DNA of 64,000 nt, from positions 62,001 through 126,000 of the forward strand of contig NZ_RXOE01000009.1 in assembly GCF_003965815.1 (NCBI RefSeq). The letters are read 5' to 3'. Shown here piece after piece: positions 1-7,756 of this stretch. Position numbers and translations under genes: made by a program. Under the pieces are notes generated by a model. It saw only the letters and a program-made list of their open reading frames with translations, was not told the origin of the DNA and made no database searches. The stretch's first letter is position 1, and every line of letters begins with the position of its first letter. Source of the stretch: Variovorax gossypii. Its GTDB lineage: Bacteria > Pseudomonadota > Gammaproteobacteria > Burkholderiales > Burkholderiaceae_C.

Positions 1-585
1 GTTAGCTTCGAACACGCGCGTCTCGCCGCCCTTGATGCCGTGCCGGCCCACGAGCGCCACCGCCACGAGATCGACCCCGTCACGGTGCGCGCCCTCGGGC
101 GTGGGACGGCCGATGCCGCCCGCGGTGTCGATGCGGAACTGATGCGCCTCCACGTACCAGCGCTGCGCCTCGCCGCGCATCTCGCTGCTGGCCCTGCCCA
201 GCTGCTGCAGCAGCCGATGCCACACGGGCTGTGCGACGGTGGCTTCGAGCATCGGCGCGAACCAGCGCTGCATGCCGCCATGCAGCGCGTTGTATTCGAC
301 CGGCTGCCAATGCGCGCGATGCGGCACCTGCGCCAGCGTGGCCTGCTCGTCGGCCTCCACCGTGAAGCAGGCATGGCGCCGGGTGCGGTAGCGGCCGCCG
401 TCCTTCAGGTAATCGTCGGGCGGAAGATCGTTCCAGTCCGGGTGCAGCGCTTCGAGCTGCGAGACCGGAACACCGAGCCATTCGCCGACGCCCTGCGGGC
501 TCAGCACGGCATAGCCCTGGTCGCGCAGCGCGGCGGGCAGCTCGGCGGGAGCGATGAACGGGGGGGTGAATGCGGCGGTGGTCAC
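1..585 (-). CDS. 2OG-Fe(II) dioxygenase family protein (C-terminus outside window)
   Basis: These are the first 195 codons of a gene running off the left edge. The protein resembles the 2OG-Fe_Oxy_2 family (PF10014), Fe(II)/2-oxoglutarate dioxygenases that include free-amino-acid hydroxylases. The motif GAHRDGVDLVAV holds the expected HxD iron ligands at His167 and Asp169; the second His and the 2OG-binding Arg would lie beyond the edge. The start is a GTG at 583-585 whose last two bases are the first two of the TGA of the upstream DUF427 gene (GTGA overlap), so the two are probably translationally coupled. Substrate unknown. Family assignment is by motif recognition and is fairly secure. Confidence 0.8.
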   Translation of the reverse strand, partial: MTTAAFTPPFIAPAELPAALRDQGYAVLSPQGVGEWLGVPVSQLEALHPDWNDLPPDDYLKDGGRYRTRRHACFTVEADEQATLAQVPHRAHWQPVEYNALHGGMQRWFAPMLEATVAQPVWHRLLQQLGRASSEMRGEAQRWYVEAHQFRIDTAGGIGRPTPEGAHRDGVDLVAVALVGRHGIKGGETRVFEAN

Positions 586-866
586 TGGGCGCTGACCTTC
601 ACGTCCTTCCAGAACGCGACGCGGTCGCGGATCTCTTCGGCTTCGGGCTTCGGATCGGCGTAGTACCAGGCGGCGTCGGTGTTGAGCTCGCCGTTGACCA
701 GGAGCGAGTAGTAGCTCGCGGTGCCCTTCCAGGGGCAGGTGGACCTGTGGTTGCTGAAGGTGACGAAGTCGCGGTTGAGCGCGCTCATCGGGAAATAGTG
801 GTTGCCTTCGACGAGGACGGTGTCGTCGCTTTCGGCGATGGTTACGCCGTTCCAGGTTGCTTTCAT
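582..866 (-). CDS. DUF427 domain protein
   Basis: A 94-residue protein that is a single DUF427 domain (MKATWNGVTIAESDDTV at the start, NHRSTCPWKGTASYY in the middle). The conserved CPWKG-like segment and the small beta-rich form are typical. The biochemical role of the family is not established. A GGAG lies 11 bases before the ATG. It overlaps the downstream dioxygenase gene by 4 bases, so the two form a small operon. The region upstream of its start runs into the large inverted repeat that begins about 100 bases away. Confidence 0.88.
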   Translation of the reverse strand: MKATWNGVTIAESDDTVLVEGNHYFPMSALNRDFVTFSNHRSTCPWKGTASYYSLLVNGELNTDAAWYYADPKPEAEEIRDRVAFWKDVKVSAQ

Positions 867-967
867 GGGTTGGGGGTCTCCGGGGGCGGCCGGGTGCCGC
901 TGTGGGGGTTATTGTGCCGTTGCCGTGGGTTTGGTTTCTTGGTGCTGGTTATCTACCCCCTGCTGGG

Positions 968-1630
968 AGTTTGCTTTTCGGGGCCGGGTCTCGGCCCGGC
1001 GGCCGACCTACTTTTCTTTGCTTCGCCAAAGAAAAGTAGGCAAAAGAAAGGCGACCCTACTGTCTGCGTCCCTTCGCTTCGCTGCGGGCAACCTGCGGTG
1101 CTCGACGTAGGAGGGGGGGGTCCGCAGAACTCGCTTCGCTCAAACAGCTGCGGCCCTTATCCCTCCTACGTCTGCGCTCCTCGGCGCAGCCAGAAGGGAG
1201 TTGGAGACCGGGCAGGCCATCGCTGCGCTCGGCCTTTGAACTACCTGGACTGGCCTTCGCTTCGCTCGGCCCGGAATCTCAAGCCAATCGCGACCGCTTC
1301 AAGCTTCAGCCGCCCCAACGCCTCGTTCCAAGCACAGCAGGCGCGAAGCGCCTGCTGTGCCTTGGGGGCCGAGCAAAGCGATGGCCCGGGCGTTCCCCCT
1401 CCCCTCTGGCTGCGCCGAGGAGCGCAGCGTTTCGCGGATAAGGGCCGCAGCTGTTTGAGCGAAGCGAGTTCTGCGGACCCCGCGAAACGCGAGCACCGCA
1501 GGTTGCCCCGTAGCGAAGCGAAGGGGTCGCAGACAGTGGGGTCGCCTTTTCTTTGCCTACTTTCTTTTGGCGAAGCAAAAGAAAGTAGGTCGCCCGCCGG
1601 GGCGAGTCCCGGCCTCGGAAAGCAAACACC
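968..1630. repeat. Large composite inverted repeat with nested hairpins (intergenic)
   Basis: The 778-base gap 867-1644 has no credible gene. It holds two long, closely similar inverted arms, about 968-1232 and 1367-1630, around a centre of about 130 bases. Each arm carries the same ordered sub-hairpins. Hairpin 1 is 1007-1020/1027-1040 on the left and 1556-1569/1576-1589 on the right, each a perfect 14-bp stem with a 6-base loop. Hairpin 2 is an 11-bp stem, 1105-1115/1161-1171 on the left and 1427-1437/1480-1490 on the right, enclosing the same ~40-base core. The centre has its own 13-bp stem (1332-1344/1348-1360, loop gaa). Stems differ in sequence between arms yet stay perfectly paired. 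The right end lies about 14 bases beyond the egtD stop, so it may also terminate egtBD transcripts. Confidence 0.9.
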
Positions 1631-1644
1631 TCACAAGGAAAAAA

Positions 1645-2661
1645 CTAGGCAGCCAGCCAGTGCACGCTGAAGAGCCTCTCCGGATCCACCCAAACCGCCC
1701 CAGGCTTGAATCCAGCCCTCACAGCCAGAGCCCGAAGCCCTTCAACAGTGAACTTATGCGAGTACTCCGTATGAATAGTCTCGCCTTCCGCAAACCCAAA
1801 CACTTCCCCATTCAGAGAAACGCTCTGAGCCCGCCGGCTCACAAGATGCATCTCGATCCTCTGCCGAGGCGCGTTATAGAACGCCGCATGCGAGAACCCA
1901 TCAAGATCGAAGTCCGCATCCAGCTCAGCATTCGCCCGCCGCAGCAGATTGAGGTTGAACTCCCCCGTAACCCCCTGCGCATCGTTGTATGCCGCATGCA
2001 GGCGCCCAGGATCCTTGACAAGGTCCACCCCGATCAGCAACCCGCCCCCCCGCAACATCCGCGCAGCCAGCTGCAAGAACGCCAGCGCCTCGTCAGGCTC
2101 GAAGTTCCCGATAGTCGACCCCGGAAAGAACCCCACTCGCCTCCCCGCCCCGGCCATCGGCGCAGGCAGCACCAGAGGCATCGTGTAGTCCGCGGCGATG
2201 GGCTGCACCACCAGCTCCGGATAGTCCGCCTTCAACCGCTCGGCAGCCGCCTCCAGGTGCTCGCCGGAGATGTCGATGGGCAGATAGCGCTTCGGCGTCT
2301 CCAGCGCATCGAGCAGCAGCCGCACCTTGGTCAGCGACCCCGCGCCGAACTCGACGATCTCCGCATTCGGCCCGATCTGCCCGGCGATCTCGCCGGCGCA
2401 CTCGCCGAGGATGCGCAGCTCGGTGCGCGTCGGGTAGTACTCGGGCAGTTCGCAGATGCGGTCGAACAGCTGCGAGCCCGCCGCATCGTAGAAGAATTTC
2501 GGCGAGATGCTGCGTGGCGAGCGCGCGAGCCCCGCCTGCATCTCGCGGCCGAATTCCGACAGCGGCGTGGCGGCTGCCGCCGGCGATGCAGCGCGCGGCT
2601 TCTGCGATGCCTTCGCGGGCACGAAGGACGACAGCGAGGACGAAGAAATTGGATTGCGCAT
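1645..2661 (-). CDS. egtD: L-histidine N-alpha-methyltransferase EgtD
   Basis: A 338-residue SAM-dependent methyltransferase that would trimethylate histidine to hercynine, the first step of ergothioneine synthesis. Hallmarks are SPRSISPKFFYDAAGSQLFD near the N-terminus, YYPTRTELRIL, the SAM-binding EFGAGSLTKVRLLLDAL and GFFPGSTIGNFEP; the length fits the family (about 320-340). The start at 2659-2661 lies 2 bases after the egtB stop, so egtB-egtD is a tight operon read leftward. In-frame codons continue upstream into egtB but have no family similarity, so that extension was discarded. Very confident from motifs plus neighbour. Confidence 0.95.
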   Translation of the reverse strand: MRNPISSSSLSSFVPAKASQKPRAASPAAAATPLSEFGREMQAGLARSPRSISPKFFYDAAGSQLFDRICELPEYYPTRTELRILGECAGEIAGQIGPNAEIVEFGAGSLTKVRLLLDALETPKRYLPIDISGEHLEAAAERLKADYPELVVQPIAADYTMPLVLPAPMAGAGRRVGFFPGSTIGNFEPDEALAFLQLAARMLRGGGLLIGVDLVKDPGRLHAAYNDAQGVTGEFNLNLLRRANAELDADFDLDGFSHAAFYNAPRQRIEMHLVSRRAQSVSLNGEVFGFAEGETIHTEYSHKFTVEGLRALAVRAGFKPGAVWVDPERLFSVHWLAA

Positions 2662-2663
2662 GA

Positions 2664-3920
2664 TCAGATGTCTTTCGCGAGCCGCAGCCCCGTGAACTGC
2701 CAGCGCGCCGCCGGCGGGAAGAAGTTGCGATAGCTGGGACGCGAATGCCCGGCCGGCGTGGCGACGCTGCCGCCGCGCAGCACCAGCTGCCCCACCATGA
2801 ACTTGCCGTTGTATTCGGCCGCGATGCCCGGCATGGGGCGGAATCCCGGATACGGGTCGTACGACGAGCGCGTCCATTGCCAGACGTGCCCGGTCATCTG
2901 CGAGATGCCGGGTGCATCGAACGCGGCTTCCCATTCGAACTCGGTGGGCAGCCGCGCACCGGCCCACTCGGCATACGCGGCGGCTTCATAGAAGCTGAGC
3001 TGCGAGACCGGCGCATCGGCCTCCATCGGCCGCACGCCGTTCAGGCCGAACACATGCCAGTCGCCCGCCGCCTGCGACGAGGGGCCGGCGAAGCGCAGGC
3101 GGGGATCGTCCTGCGCGAGCCAGTACGCCGGATGCCGCCAGCCGTTCGCCTGCACCGCGGCCCAGCCGTCGGACAGCCATAGCTCGGGCCGCTGGTAGCC
3201 GCCGTCGGCGATGAACTGCGCATAGTCGCCGCAGTTCACCAGGCGGTCGGCGATGGCATGAGGCTGCAGCAGCACGCGGTGGCGCGGCGTTTCGTTGTCG
3301 AAGGAGAAACCGGCGCCCTCGTGCCCCGCCTCTGCCATGCCGCCGGCCCGCTCGATCCAGCGCACGGCAGGCGGCACGGCGGCCAGCCGCAGCGCGGGGC
3401 CGTTCGCGGGCTTGTAGGCGGGCAGCATGGGGTTGCACGACAGCGCGTGCAGGATGTCGGTGAGCAGCAGCTCCTGGTGCTGCTGCTCGTGGTTCAGCCC
3501 GAGCGTGACGATGGGCTCGATCACGGCCCAGTCGGCCCCGCCCTCTTCCAGCAGCGCCACCACCGCATCGTCCACCTGGCGGCGGTATTCGTGCACCTCG
3601 TCGAGCGAGGGCCGCGTCAGCAGTCCGCGCTGCGGACGCGGATGGCGCGGGCCGAGCGCCTCGTAGTACGAGTTGAAGAGGTAGAGGAAGCGCGCGTCGA
3701 AGGGCTGGTAGCCGCCGGCATGCGGCTGCAGCAGCACGCTCTCGAAGAACCAGGTGGTGTGCGCGAGGTGCCATTTGGTCGGGCTCGCGTCGGGCATCGA
3801 CTGGATGCACTGGTCTTCGGCGGAGAGCGGGGCGGCAAGCGCCAGGCTCGTGGCGCGCACCTCGCGGAACCTGTCGCGCAGTGCGCCCGCCGCCTGAGTG
3901 ATCGGCCGGGAAAGCGTCAT
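2664..3920 (-). CDS. egtB: Ergothioneine sulfoxide synthase EgtB
   Basis: A 418-residue non-haem iron enzyme joining hercynine to a thiol (gamma-glutamylcysteine or cysteine) as a sulfoxide. An N-terminal DinB_2-like domain carries the iron-ligand pattern, His51 in KWHLAHTTW and His144/His148 in LNHEQQHQELLL. The C-terminal half is an FGE-sulfatase domain with EFEWEAA, TGHVWQWTRSSYDPYPG and RPSYRNFFPP. A GGAG 6-9 bases before the ATG supports this start. No egtA, egtC or egtE lies nearby; two-gene egtB-egtD loci are common outside actinobacteria. A preference for one thiol donor cannot be read from the sequence with confidence. Confidence 0.95.
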   Translation of the reverse strand: MTLSRPITQAAGALRDRFREVRATSLALAAPLSAEDQCIQSMPDASPTKWHLAHTTWFFESVLLQPHAGGYQPFDARFLYLFNSYYEALGPRHPRPQRGLLTRPSLDEVHEYRRQVDDAVVALLEEGGADWAVIEPIVTLGLNHEQQHQELLLTDILHALSCNPMLPAYKPANGPALRLAAVPPAVRWIERAGGMAEAGHEGAGFSFDNETPRHRVLLQPHAIADRLVNCGDYAQFIADGGYQRPELWLSDGWAAVQANGWRHPAYWLAQDDPRLRFAGPSSQAAGDWHVFGLNGVRPMEADAPVSQLSFYEAAAYAEWAGARLPTEFEWEAAFDAPGISQMTGHVWQWTRSSYDPYPGFRPMPGIAAEYNGKFMVGQLVLRGGSVATPAGHSRPSYRNFFPPAARWQFTGLRLAKDI

Positions 3921-4097
3921 GGAGTCTCCAGTCGGGTCAGCCGCAAGTTGTAGCCCATCCGGGTCGCGGCGGCACGTAGGACAAAACGCCGCAGGCCTGC
4001 CGCCGCGACTTCGGCAAAGAGCGCCAACGGGCGCAAGGGGCAGCCACTGTGGCACAAGACGCCGGGGCGTGCAGGGCGGCTGCGTATCATCCGTCGC

Positions 4098-5444
4098 ATG
4101 CAAACGACCAACCCATCGGGCAGGCCCAAAGTCGTCATCGTCGGCTGCGGATTCGGCGGACTCGAAGCCGCGCGCAAGCTGCAGAAGGCGGACGTCGACG
4201 TGACGGTGATCGACAAGACCAACCACCACCTGTTCCAGCCGCTGCTGTACCAGGTGGCGACCGCCGGGCTCGCCGCACCGTCGATCGCGGCGCCGGTGCG
4301 CTCGCTGTTCCGCAAGCAGCCGAACATCACGACGCTGCTGGGCGAGGTGGCCGGCATCGATCCGGCAACCCGGTCGGTGCACCTTGCCAACGGCGACCGC
4401 GTGCCCTACGACCACCTGATCGTCGCGGCCGGCGCCACGCACAGCTACTTCGGGCACGACGAATGGTCGAGCGTGGCGCCCGGGCTGAAGACGCTGGCCG
4501 ATGCCTTCGAGATCCGCCGCCGCGTGCTGCTGTCGTTCGAGACCGCCGAGATCACGGCCGACCTGGAAAAGCGCCGCGCCCTGCTCACCTTCGTGGTGAT
4601 CGGCGCCGGCCCCACGGGCGTCGAGATGGCCGGCACGCTGGCCGAGATCGCCAAGCACACGCTGTCAGGAGAGTTCCGCCACATCGACCCGAGCAGCGCG
4701 CAGGTGCTGCTGGTCGAGGGCGGCCCGCGCGTGCTGCAGGCCATGCCCGAATCGCTGAGCCAGAAGGCGCTCGAACAGCTGGAGCGGCTGGGCGTCGAAG
4801 TACGCCTGAATGCGCGCGTGACAGCCATCGATGCCAACGGGCTCGAAGTGCAGACCGGTGGCGGCGCAGACGGATCGCCGGTCGACAGCTACCGAATCGA
4901 TAGCAGCTGCGTGGTGTGGGCGGCAGGTGTCGCGGCTTCTCCGCTGGGCCGCATGCTGGGCACCGCCACGGGCGTCGAATGCGACCGCGCGGGACGCATC
5001 AAGGTCGAGCCAGACCTGAGCCTCGCGGGCCATCCCGAGATCAGCGTGGTGGGCGACCTCGCCGCCGCCATGAGCCATGCGCCCGGCAAGCCGCCCAAAC
5101 CCGTGCCCGGCGTGTCGCCCGGCGCCAAGCAGATGGGTCGCGCGGCGGCCGCCAACATCCTGCGCCGCATCGCGGGCCAGCCGACCGTGCCGTTCCGCTA
5201 TGCCGACTACGGCAACCTCGCCACCATCGGCCGCAATTCGGCGGTGGTCGACCTCGGCACGCCCTTCGGCCCTCTGCGTTTCAGCGGCCGGCTCGCATGG
5301 CTGTTCTGGCTGTTCGCGCACGCGTATTTCCTGATCGGCTTTCGCAACCGCGTCGTCGTGATGATGGACTGGGCCGGCGCGTACTGGAGCTTCCAGCGCA
5401 ACGCGCGCGTGGTAGCCGACGTGCAAGGCAAGAGCGAATCCTGA
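4098..5444 (+). CDS. ndh: Type II NADH dehydrogenase (NDH-2)-like flavoprotein
   Basis: A 448-residue single-subunit NAD(P)H:quinone oxidoreductase of the pyridine nucleotide-disulfide family. The FAD Rossmann motif is VVIVGCGFGGLEAARK at residues 12-27; a second dinucleotide fold (VVIGAGPTGVEMAGTLAEI) lies near residue 170; TNHHLFQPLLYQVATAGL is the conserved NDH-2 block. The C-terminus has the hydrophobic helix LAWLFWLFAHAYFLIGF followed by amphipathic sequence, as expected for monotopic membrane attachment. There is no Shine-Dalgarno sequence; TATCAT at 4085-4090 lies 7 bases before the ATG, suggesting a leaderless mRNA. It is divergent from egtB and followed after 16 bases by a small membrane gene. 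Confidence 0.9.
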   Translation: MQTTNPSGRPKVVIVGCGFGGLEAARKLQKADVDVTVIDKTNHHLFQPLLYQVATAGLAAPSIAAPVRSLFRKQPNITTLLGEVAGIDPATRSVHLANGDRVPYDHLIVAAGATHSYFGHDEWSSVAPGLKTLADAFEIRRRVLLSFETAEITADLEKRRALLTFVVIGAGPTGVEMAGTLAEIAKHTLSGEFRHIDPSSAQVLLVEGGPRVLQAMPESLSQKALEQLERLGVEVRLNARVTAIDANGLEVQTGGGADGSPVDSYRIDSSCVVWAAGVAASPLGRMLGTATGVECDRAGRIKVEPDLSLAGHPEISVVGDLAAAMSHAPGKPPKPVPGVSPGAKQMGRAAAANILRRIAGQPTVPFRYADYGNLATIGRNSAVVDLGTPFGPLRFSGRLAWLFWLFAHAYFLIGFRNRVVVMMDWAGAYWSFQRNARVVADVQGKSES

Positions 5445-5460
5445 GGGAGGAAGGCTGGCG

Positions 5461-5706
5461 ATGCTGTCCTTCCTCGTGTGGACCGTCGCGCACGCCGCCG
5501 AGGCGCTGTTCTGCCTCTGGGTGCTGCGCTGGGGCGGTGCCGAGCGGCTCGAAGGCAGCTTCGCCTCGGGCCTCATCAGCACCTTTGCGCCGCGCTGGAG
5601 CGCCGAGGGGCTGAAGCTGGCGGCGCTGATCCTGCTGTTCTTCTGTGCCGTCAGCTTCGCGGCGGGGCTTTTCGTGCCCTCGCTGCGATGCTGGGGAACC
5701 TGCTGA
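5461..5706 (+). CDS. Small integral membrane protein, unknown
   Basis: An 81-residue hydrophobic protein with two likely membrane helices, one near residues 1-25 (MLSFLVWTVAHAAEALFCLW) and one near 50-72 (LKLAALILLFFCAVSFAAGL). A strong GAGGGAGGAAGG ribosome site precedes the ATG, and it starts 16 bases after the NDH-2 gene, so it is probably co-transcribed. I do not recognise the family. Partnership with NDH-2 at the membrane is only suggested by position. Confidence 0.65.
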   Translation: MLSFLVWTVAHAAEALFCLWVLRWGGAERLEGSFASGLISTFAPRWSAEGLKLAALILLFFCAVSFAAGLFVPSLRCWGTC

Positions 5707-5727
5707 GGCGCGCGCGCCTTCAGGTCT

Positions 5728-7662
5728 TCAGGTCCCGATCACGCCGCCGTCGTTCTTCGTGATGGCAATGGTCGCCGAGCGCGGCCGGCCGGCGCCGTCG
5801 GGCCACTTCGACACGGCGAGCGGACGCTCGGGGTCGCTGCGCTCGTTGGCCGGCTCGCCCGGGTGCTGGATGTTGATGAACAGCGTGCGCAGGTCGGGCG
5901 TGGCCGTGAGGCCGGTGATCTCGCAGCCGGCCGGGCCGAGCAGGAAGCGGCGGATCTCGCCCTTGGTCGGGTCGCAGGCCAGCATCTGGTTGTTGGGCAG
6001 GTTGGCGTACTCGCCCTTGCCCAGCGTGGAGGTCGACACGTCGGTCTCGATCCACAGCACGCCGCGCGCGTCGACCATCAGGCCGTCGGGGCTGCCGAAG
6101 GTGTCGCCCTTGATGTTGCCTTGCGCCTCGTAGCGCGATTGCTTCGGGTCCCCCGCGAGCACGAGGTGGTTCCAGGCGAACTTGGTCGCGTCGAGGTCGC
6201 CGGTTTCCTTCCAGCGGATGATCTGGCCCATCGTGTTGTTGGAGCGCGGGTTGGCCGCGTCCATGAAGGGCTGGCCGGCGCCGCCGCGGTTGCTGTTGTT
6301 GGTCAGCGTGCAGTAGACCTCCTTGGTGAGCGGATCCACCGTGGTCCATTCGGGGCGGTCCATCTTGGTGGCGCCCAGCAGGTCGCTGGCCTGGCGCGCC
6401 TTGATGAGCACGTCGCCCTGCGTGGTGAAGCCCTTGTCGGCCACGAGGCCGCCCTTGCCCTGCACCAGCGGCAGCCATTCGCCCGTGCCGTCCACGTCGA
6501 AGCGGGCCACGTACAGCGTGCCGTGGTCGAGCAGGTCGCGGTTGGCTGCGGCGCCGCCGGGCTTGACCGCGTCGCGGCTCACGAACTTGTAGATGTACTC
6601 GAAGCGCGAGTCCTCGCCCATGTAGATGACGGCGCGGCCGTCGTTGGTGAGCGCGGTGGCGGCGCCTTCGTGCGCGGCGCGGCCCAGCGCGGTGCGCTTG
6701 CGCGGCGTGGAGGTCGGATCCTGCGGGTCGATCTCGACCACCCAGCCGTAACGGTTCGACTCGTTCGGGTGCTTCGACACGTCGAAGCGCGCCTCGTGCT
6801 CGTGCCAGCGGTACTTGGCGCCGTTGCCCTTCTTGATGCCCCAGCGCTTCTGGTGGGCGTCGGGCGTGTCGGTGCCCTCGAAGTAGTCGGCGAAGTTCTC
6901 CTCGCAGGTGAGGTAGGTACCCCACGGCGTGTGGCCGTTGGCGCAGTTGTTGAAGGTGCCCAGCACCTGCGTGCCCGAAGGGTCGGCGGCGGTGCGCAGC
7001 ATGGCGTGGCCGGCGGCGGGGCCGGTCAGCGTCATCGGCGTGAGCGCGGTGACGCGGCGGGCGAAGCGCGAAGGCGCGAGCTGTGTCCACTTGCCGGCGC
7101 TGTCGCGCTGCAGTTCGATGACCGACACGCCATGGGCGTTCATCGACTTGCGCACCTTCTCGGGCGTCCAGGTCTTCATGCCGTCGGGGTGCAGCAGGCC
7201 GTCGTCGACGTATTCGTGGTTCAGCACCAGCAGGCCGCGGTTGGAGCCTTCGAGCGGAAAGAAGGCCATGCCGTCGTGGTGCATGCCGGCCTGCAGCGCC
7301 TGCTCTTCGGCGGTGTTGGAGCCGTCGGTCTTGAAGGCGGGCATGGCGCCCGCGATGCCGGTCGGGTCGCCCCAGCGGTAGAGAACCTGTGTGCTGTAGC
7401 CCTCGGGCACGACCACCGTGTCGACGGCCGCCATGGGCACGCTCTTGAAGCCGATGGCACGGCCCAGGCCGCTCACATTGCCGCTGCCGCCGGTGGTGGC
7501 GCATCCGGCCAGGGTGCCGGCCGCCAGCGGGCCGAAGAGCCCTGCCACCGCCGCCGCCATGCCGCCGCGCACGAACACGCGCCGGGACGGATCGGAAACT
7601 TCATGGATGGTGGGATTGGCGGAGGGGTTGGAGTCCTCCATGCGGGCGAAGTCTTTGGCCAT
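5728..7662 (-). CDS. phoX: PhoX-family (DUF839) Tat-exported lipoprotein phosphatase
   Basis: A 644-residue protein of the PhoX/DUF839 family, calcium- and iron-dependent alkaline phosphatases releasing phosphate from organic esters. The N-terminus has a twin-arginine signal (SRRVFVRGG, Arg27-Arg28) running into a lipobox-like LAGC with Cys54, so it may be a Tat-exported lipoprotein. Internal blocks such as LVLNHEYVD, GTFNNCANGHTPWGTYLTCE and ENFADYFEG match the beta-propeller family. I chose the ATG at 7660-7662 because MAKDF...MEDSN is the usual family start; no strong Shine-Dalgarno is present. A weak Pho-box-like direct repeat lies about 50 bases upstream. Substrate range within the family is uncertain. 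Confidence 0.88.
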   Translation of the reverse strand: MAKDFARMEDSNPSANPTIHEVSDPSRRVFVRGGMAAAVAGLFGPLAAGTLAGCATTGGSGNVSGLGRAIGFKSVPMAAVDTVVVPEGYSTQVLYRWGDPTGIAGAMPAFKTDGSNTAEEQALQAGMHHDGMAFFPLEGSNRGLLVLNHEYVDDGLLHPDGMKTWTPEKVRKSMNAHGVSVIELQRDSAGKWTQLAPSRFARRVTALTPMTLTGPAAGHAMLRTAADPSGTQVLGTFNNCANGHTPWGTYLTCEENFADYFEGTDTPDAHQKRWGIKKGNGAKYRWHEHEARFDVSKHPNESNRYGWVVEIDPQDPTSTPRKRTALGRAAHEGAATALTNDGRAVIYMGEDSRFEYIYKFVSRDAVKPGGAAANRDLLDHGTLYVARFDVDGTGEWLPLVQGKGGLVADKGFTTQGDVLIKARQASDLLGATKMDRPEWTTVDPLTKEVYCTLTNNSNRGGAGQPFMDAANPRSNNTMGQIIRWKETGDLDATKFAWNHLVLAGDPKQSRYEAQGNIKGDTFGSPDGLMVDARGVLWIETDVSTSTLGKGEYANLPNNQMLACDPTKGEIRRFLLGPAGCEITGLTATPDLRTLFINIQHPGEPANERSDPERPLAVSKWPDGAGRPRSATIAITKNDGGVIGT

Positions 7663-7710
7663 GTTGTTGTCGCGGGGGATTGTGGGAACCCGAAATGGTC
7701 CCGCGGTCCC

Positions 7711-7728
7711 GTGAATCCGCCGTGACAT
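7711..7728 (-). promoter_or_regulatory. Weak Pho-box-like direct repeat upstream of phoX
   Basis: On the minus strand this reads ATGTCACGGCGGATTCAC, two 7-base units with a 4-base spacer resembling the PhoB consensus arrangement CTGTCAT-N4-CTGTCAT. The first unit is a fair match, the second poor. It lies about 49 bases before the phoX start. Suggestive only. Confidence 0.25.
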
Positions 7729-7756
7729 GGGGCCTGTCGCGGAGGCCCCGGGGCAA

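Noticed and set aside
570..1670. A 366-codon plus-strand frame and several shorter frames through the inverted-repeat region, including a 107-codon minus-strand frame at 1306-1629
   Set aside because: They are translations of the palindromic element, low in complexity, antisense to DUF427 or egtD at their ends, and without ribosome sites.
2662..2967. Upstream in-frame extension of egtD to 440 codons
   Set aside because: The extra part is egtB read in another frame; EgtD family length and start match 2661.
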